Source: Occallatibacter gabretensis
Lineage (GTDB): Bacteria; Acidobacteriota; Terriglobia; Terriglobales; Acidobacteriaceae
Assembly (NCBI RefSeq): GCF_001449115.1
Contig: NZ_LAIJ01000012.1
Span: 1 to 64,000, forward strand
Direction of reading: 5' to 3'
Length of the DNA: 64,000 bases
A model generated the notes under the pieces. The model saw only the letters and a program-made list of their open reading frames with translations, had not been told where the DNA came from and ran no database searches. Positions 62,299 to 64,000 of the stretch are shown here, one piece after another. Both the position numbers and the translations under genes were made by a program. Every line of letters begins with the position of its first letter. Within the stretch, counting starts at the first letter, position 1.

Positions 62299-63180
62299 AT
62301 GAGTTCTGTTTACTTCGATCAAGTCTCAGAAGCCGCAGCATATCTGCAATCCAAACTCGGCGCCCCAAAGCCGAGTCTGGCCCCAAGCGTGGCCATCGTC
62401 CTCGGCTCCGGCCTCGGCGCAGTCGCAGACTCCGTCGAGAACCCCATCTTGATCCCCTACGGTGAAATCCCGCACTTCCCGCAGTCCACAGTCGAAGGCC
62501 ACTCAGGCCGCATCGTGGCCGGCAAGCTCAGCGGCACCCCCGTCATCGTCATGCAGGGCCGCGTCCATTTTTACGAGGGCTACACCCCGCTCCAGGTGAC
62601 CTTCCCCATGCGCGTCCTCGGCCTCGCTGGCATCCGCACCGTCGTGCTCACCAACGCCGCAGGCGGCATCGCCCCCGGCCTCAGCATCGGCCAGCTAGTC
62701 GCGCTTTCAGATCACATCAACGCTCTCGGCTTCAACCCGCTCACCGGACCCAATGAGCCGCGCTTCGCCATCACCCCCAAATCCGGCTTGCGCTTCTTTG
62801 ACATGACCGAGGCCTACTCGAAACCGCTCCGCACCCTCGCGCAACAAGCAGCCCAACAGGAAGGCTGGACCCTAGAAGAAGGCATCTATCTCGCCACGCC
62901 CGGCCCCAGCTTTGAGACCCCCGCGGAAATCCGCGCCTTCCGCACCCTCGGGGCCACGCTCGTCGGCATGTCCACCGTGCCTGAGACCATCGTTGCCCGC
63001 CACATGGGTATCGAAGTTCTCGGCATCTCCTGCGTCACCAATCTCGCCGCCGGCCTGGGCGCAGCCCAGCTCAGTCATGAAGAAGTCTTCGAAGCCGGCC
63101 GCCGCGTACAACACCGCCTCGCCGGCCTCCTCAAGCGTCTCGTCCCCACCATCGCCACAGGAATCTCTTCGAAACAGTGA
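62299..63180 (+). CDS. punA: Purine nucleoside phosphorylase
   Basis: Trimeric-type enzyme that phosphorolyses inosine and guanosine. The 293 residues contain VAIVLGSGLGAVADSVE, the phosphate-site GRVHFYEGY, TVVLTNAAGGI, and GMSTVPETIVARHMG with CVTNLAAG. Start ATG 62299, where the homologous N-terminus begins; the open frame upstream to 61864 is antisense noise over the transglycosylase gene. The stop TGA is overlapped by the GTG of uridine kinase (GTGA). Confidence 0.94.
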   Translation: MSSVYFDQVSEAAAYLQSKLGAPKPSLAPSVAIVLGSGLGAVADSVENPILIPYGEIPHFPQSTVEGHSGRIVAGKLSGTPVIVMQGRVHFYEGYTPLQVTFPMRVLGLAGIRTVVLTNAAGGIAPGLSIGQLVALSDHINALGFNPLTGPNEPRFAITPKSGLRFFDMTEAYSKPLRTLAQQAAQQEGWTLEEGIYLATPGPSFETPAEIRAFRTLGATLVGMSTVPETIVARHMGIEVLGISCVTNLAAGLGAAQLSHEEVFEAGRRVQHRLAGLLKRLVPTIATGISSKQ

Positions 63181-63848
63181 GCCAGCCCGCACCTCAATCC
63201 GACCCATCCTCGCTCAAGCCCGCCGTCCGGCCAGTCGTTCTCGGCATCGCCGGCTTCTCTGGCTCCGGCAAAACCACCCTTGCCCGTGAGCTCGCCCGCG
63301 CCTTCAACGGCATCCATTTCCCGCTGGATAACTACTATCTCGACCTCGCCCACCTGCCCCCGGCAGAACGCGCTCATCAAAACTTCGACGATCCCGCGCT
63401 CATCGAAAGCCCACTCCTCGCCGCGCATGTCGCAGCGTTAGCCCGCGGAGAAACCATCGAGCGGCCGCTCTACGACTTCGCCACGCACACCCGCGTTCTC
63501 GACCGCACAGAAACCATCCACCCCGCTCCGCTGCTCATCGTGGAAGGCCTCTTCGCTCTCGTCTACCCCGATCTCCTGCCGCTCTACCACCTGCGCGTAT
63601 ACGTGGAAGCTGCAGAAAATCTCTGCTTCGAGCGCCGCCTCCGCCGCGACATCCTCGAGCGCGGCCGCACCGAGGACTCCGTTCGCCGCCAATACGCGGA
63701 GACCGTCCATCCCGCGGCTCTAGCCTGGGTGCACCCCTCTGCATCTCACGCGCATCTCATTCTTGACGGCACTGAAGACCTTGATTTCAAAGTCGAGCAG
63801 GTGGTCTCTTCATTGCGTCAGCGTGGTCTCTTCGCTTTTCCGGTCTGA
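63177..63848 (+). CDS. udk: Uridine kinase
   Basis: Phosphorylates uridine and cytidine to UMP/CMP. The 223 residues carry the P-loop GFSGSGKTTLAREL, DNYYLDLAHLP, FDDPALIES, LIVEGLFALV and CFERRLRRDILERGRT lid region. GTG start overlaps the previous stop by 4 bp, implying coupled translation with the purine phosphorylase. Confidence 0.9.
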   Translation: MSQPAPQSDPSSLKPAVRPVVLGIAGFSGSGKTTLARELARAFNGIHFPLDNYYLDLAHLPPAERAHQNFDDPALIESPLLAAHVAALARGETIERPLYDFATHTRVLDRTETIHPAPLLIVEGLFALVYPDLLPLYHLRVYVEAAENLCFERRLRRDILERGRTEDSVRRQYAETVHPAALAWVHPSASHAHLILDGTEDLDFKVEQVVSSLRQRGLFAFPV

Positions 63849-63949
63849 ACTAGACGCAGGCGCCGTGTTCCCATCTTGATTCCGGTCACGAAAGATTCAC
63901 TGCGCCTTGAGGCGTAATTCATCAGAAAATCACTACGTTCTAAACAGCG

Positions 63950-64000
63950 ATGCGCATATTCATACCCAATTGGAGCACCCTCAAGACGCAAATAGAGCGG
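63950..64000 (+). CDS. Possible gene start at the window's right edge (partial)
   Basis: An ATG at 63950 opens 17 codons (MRIFIPNWSTLKTQIER) to the window end. No clear SD. The 101 bp before it contain a weak hairpin (TGCGCCTTGAGGCG) but no other gene. Confidence 0.25.
   Translation, partial: MRIFIPNWSTLKTQIER

Overview
The window looks like a stretch of chromosome from a soil-type heterotrophic bacterium, most likely of the Acidobacteriaceae (Terriglobia). This is an inference from gene content: a sensor kinase with a two-component-regulator propeller, an Ig-repeat lipoprotein, an adjacent DUF3300/DUF2950 pair, a 'ctttagcc' palindromic repeat near 55.8 kb, and fairly GC-rich coding DNA. I saw no tRNA, rRNA, CRISPR array, transposase or phage gene.

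Layout. 1-3.4 kb (minus): an acetoin-type operon, acetoacetate-decarboxylase-like gene, alsD, alsS; alsS has an atypical 3' end that runs off the left edge. 3.8-6.1 kb: a single 759-residue protein joining a membrane desaturase, a Rieske domain and an NqrF-like flavoreductase. 6.2-24.2 kb: a carbohydrate locus with two MFS sugar porters, an SSS symporter, a GRP sugar porter, AraC and GntR regulators, a zinc alcohol dehydrogenase, an aldose dehydrogenase-like aldo/keto reductase, inositol oxygenase, xylose isomerase, a sugar lactonase, a GH43 enzyme, a secreted LamG-type protein and a TIM-barrel isomerase. Five promoters here carry the same near-palindromic operator (core GGWTGAACC), which fits a FadR-type GntR repressor encoded in the locus.

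24.7-26.8 kb: rpsA and a small HTH gene. 26.9-39.7 kb: a signalling and envelope locus. A propeller histidine kinase, a GH16-like lipoprotein and a LuxR-type response regulator are followed by an Ig-repeat lipoprotein operon; a receiver-only protein diverges from the kinase; then come a small secreted protein, a beta-lactamase-fold protein lacking its catalytic Ser and Lys, and DUF2950 and DUF3300 genes. Three promoters share a 24-bp palindrome joined to an 18-bp conserved box, each pointing at its gene. I read this as an undescribed self-contained envelope-response regulon, and consider it the most interesting item in the window.

39.7-50.5 kb: glutamate decarboxylase, a zinc phospholipase C-like secreted protein behind a near-consensus promoter with a 310-nt leader, glutamine synthetase, a soluble kinase/OmpR-regulator pair, an acyl-ligase/ACP/acyltransferase fusion and a TfoX-N protein. 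50.5-55.6 kb (minus): cheA-cheW-cheY-cheB-cheR with no receptor gene. 55.9-64 kb: nucleoside salvage (cytidine deaminase, pyrimidine phosphorylase, CNT transporter, purine nucleoside phosphorylase, uridine kinase) interleaved with small unrelated genes and a frameshifted, AT-rich DUF4238 gene that looks acquired.
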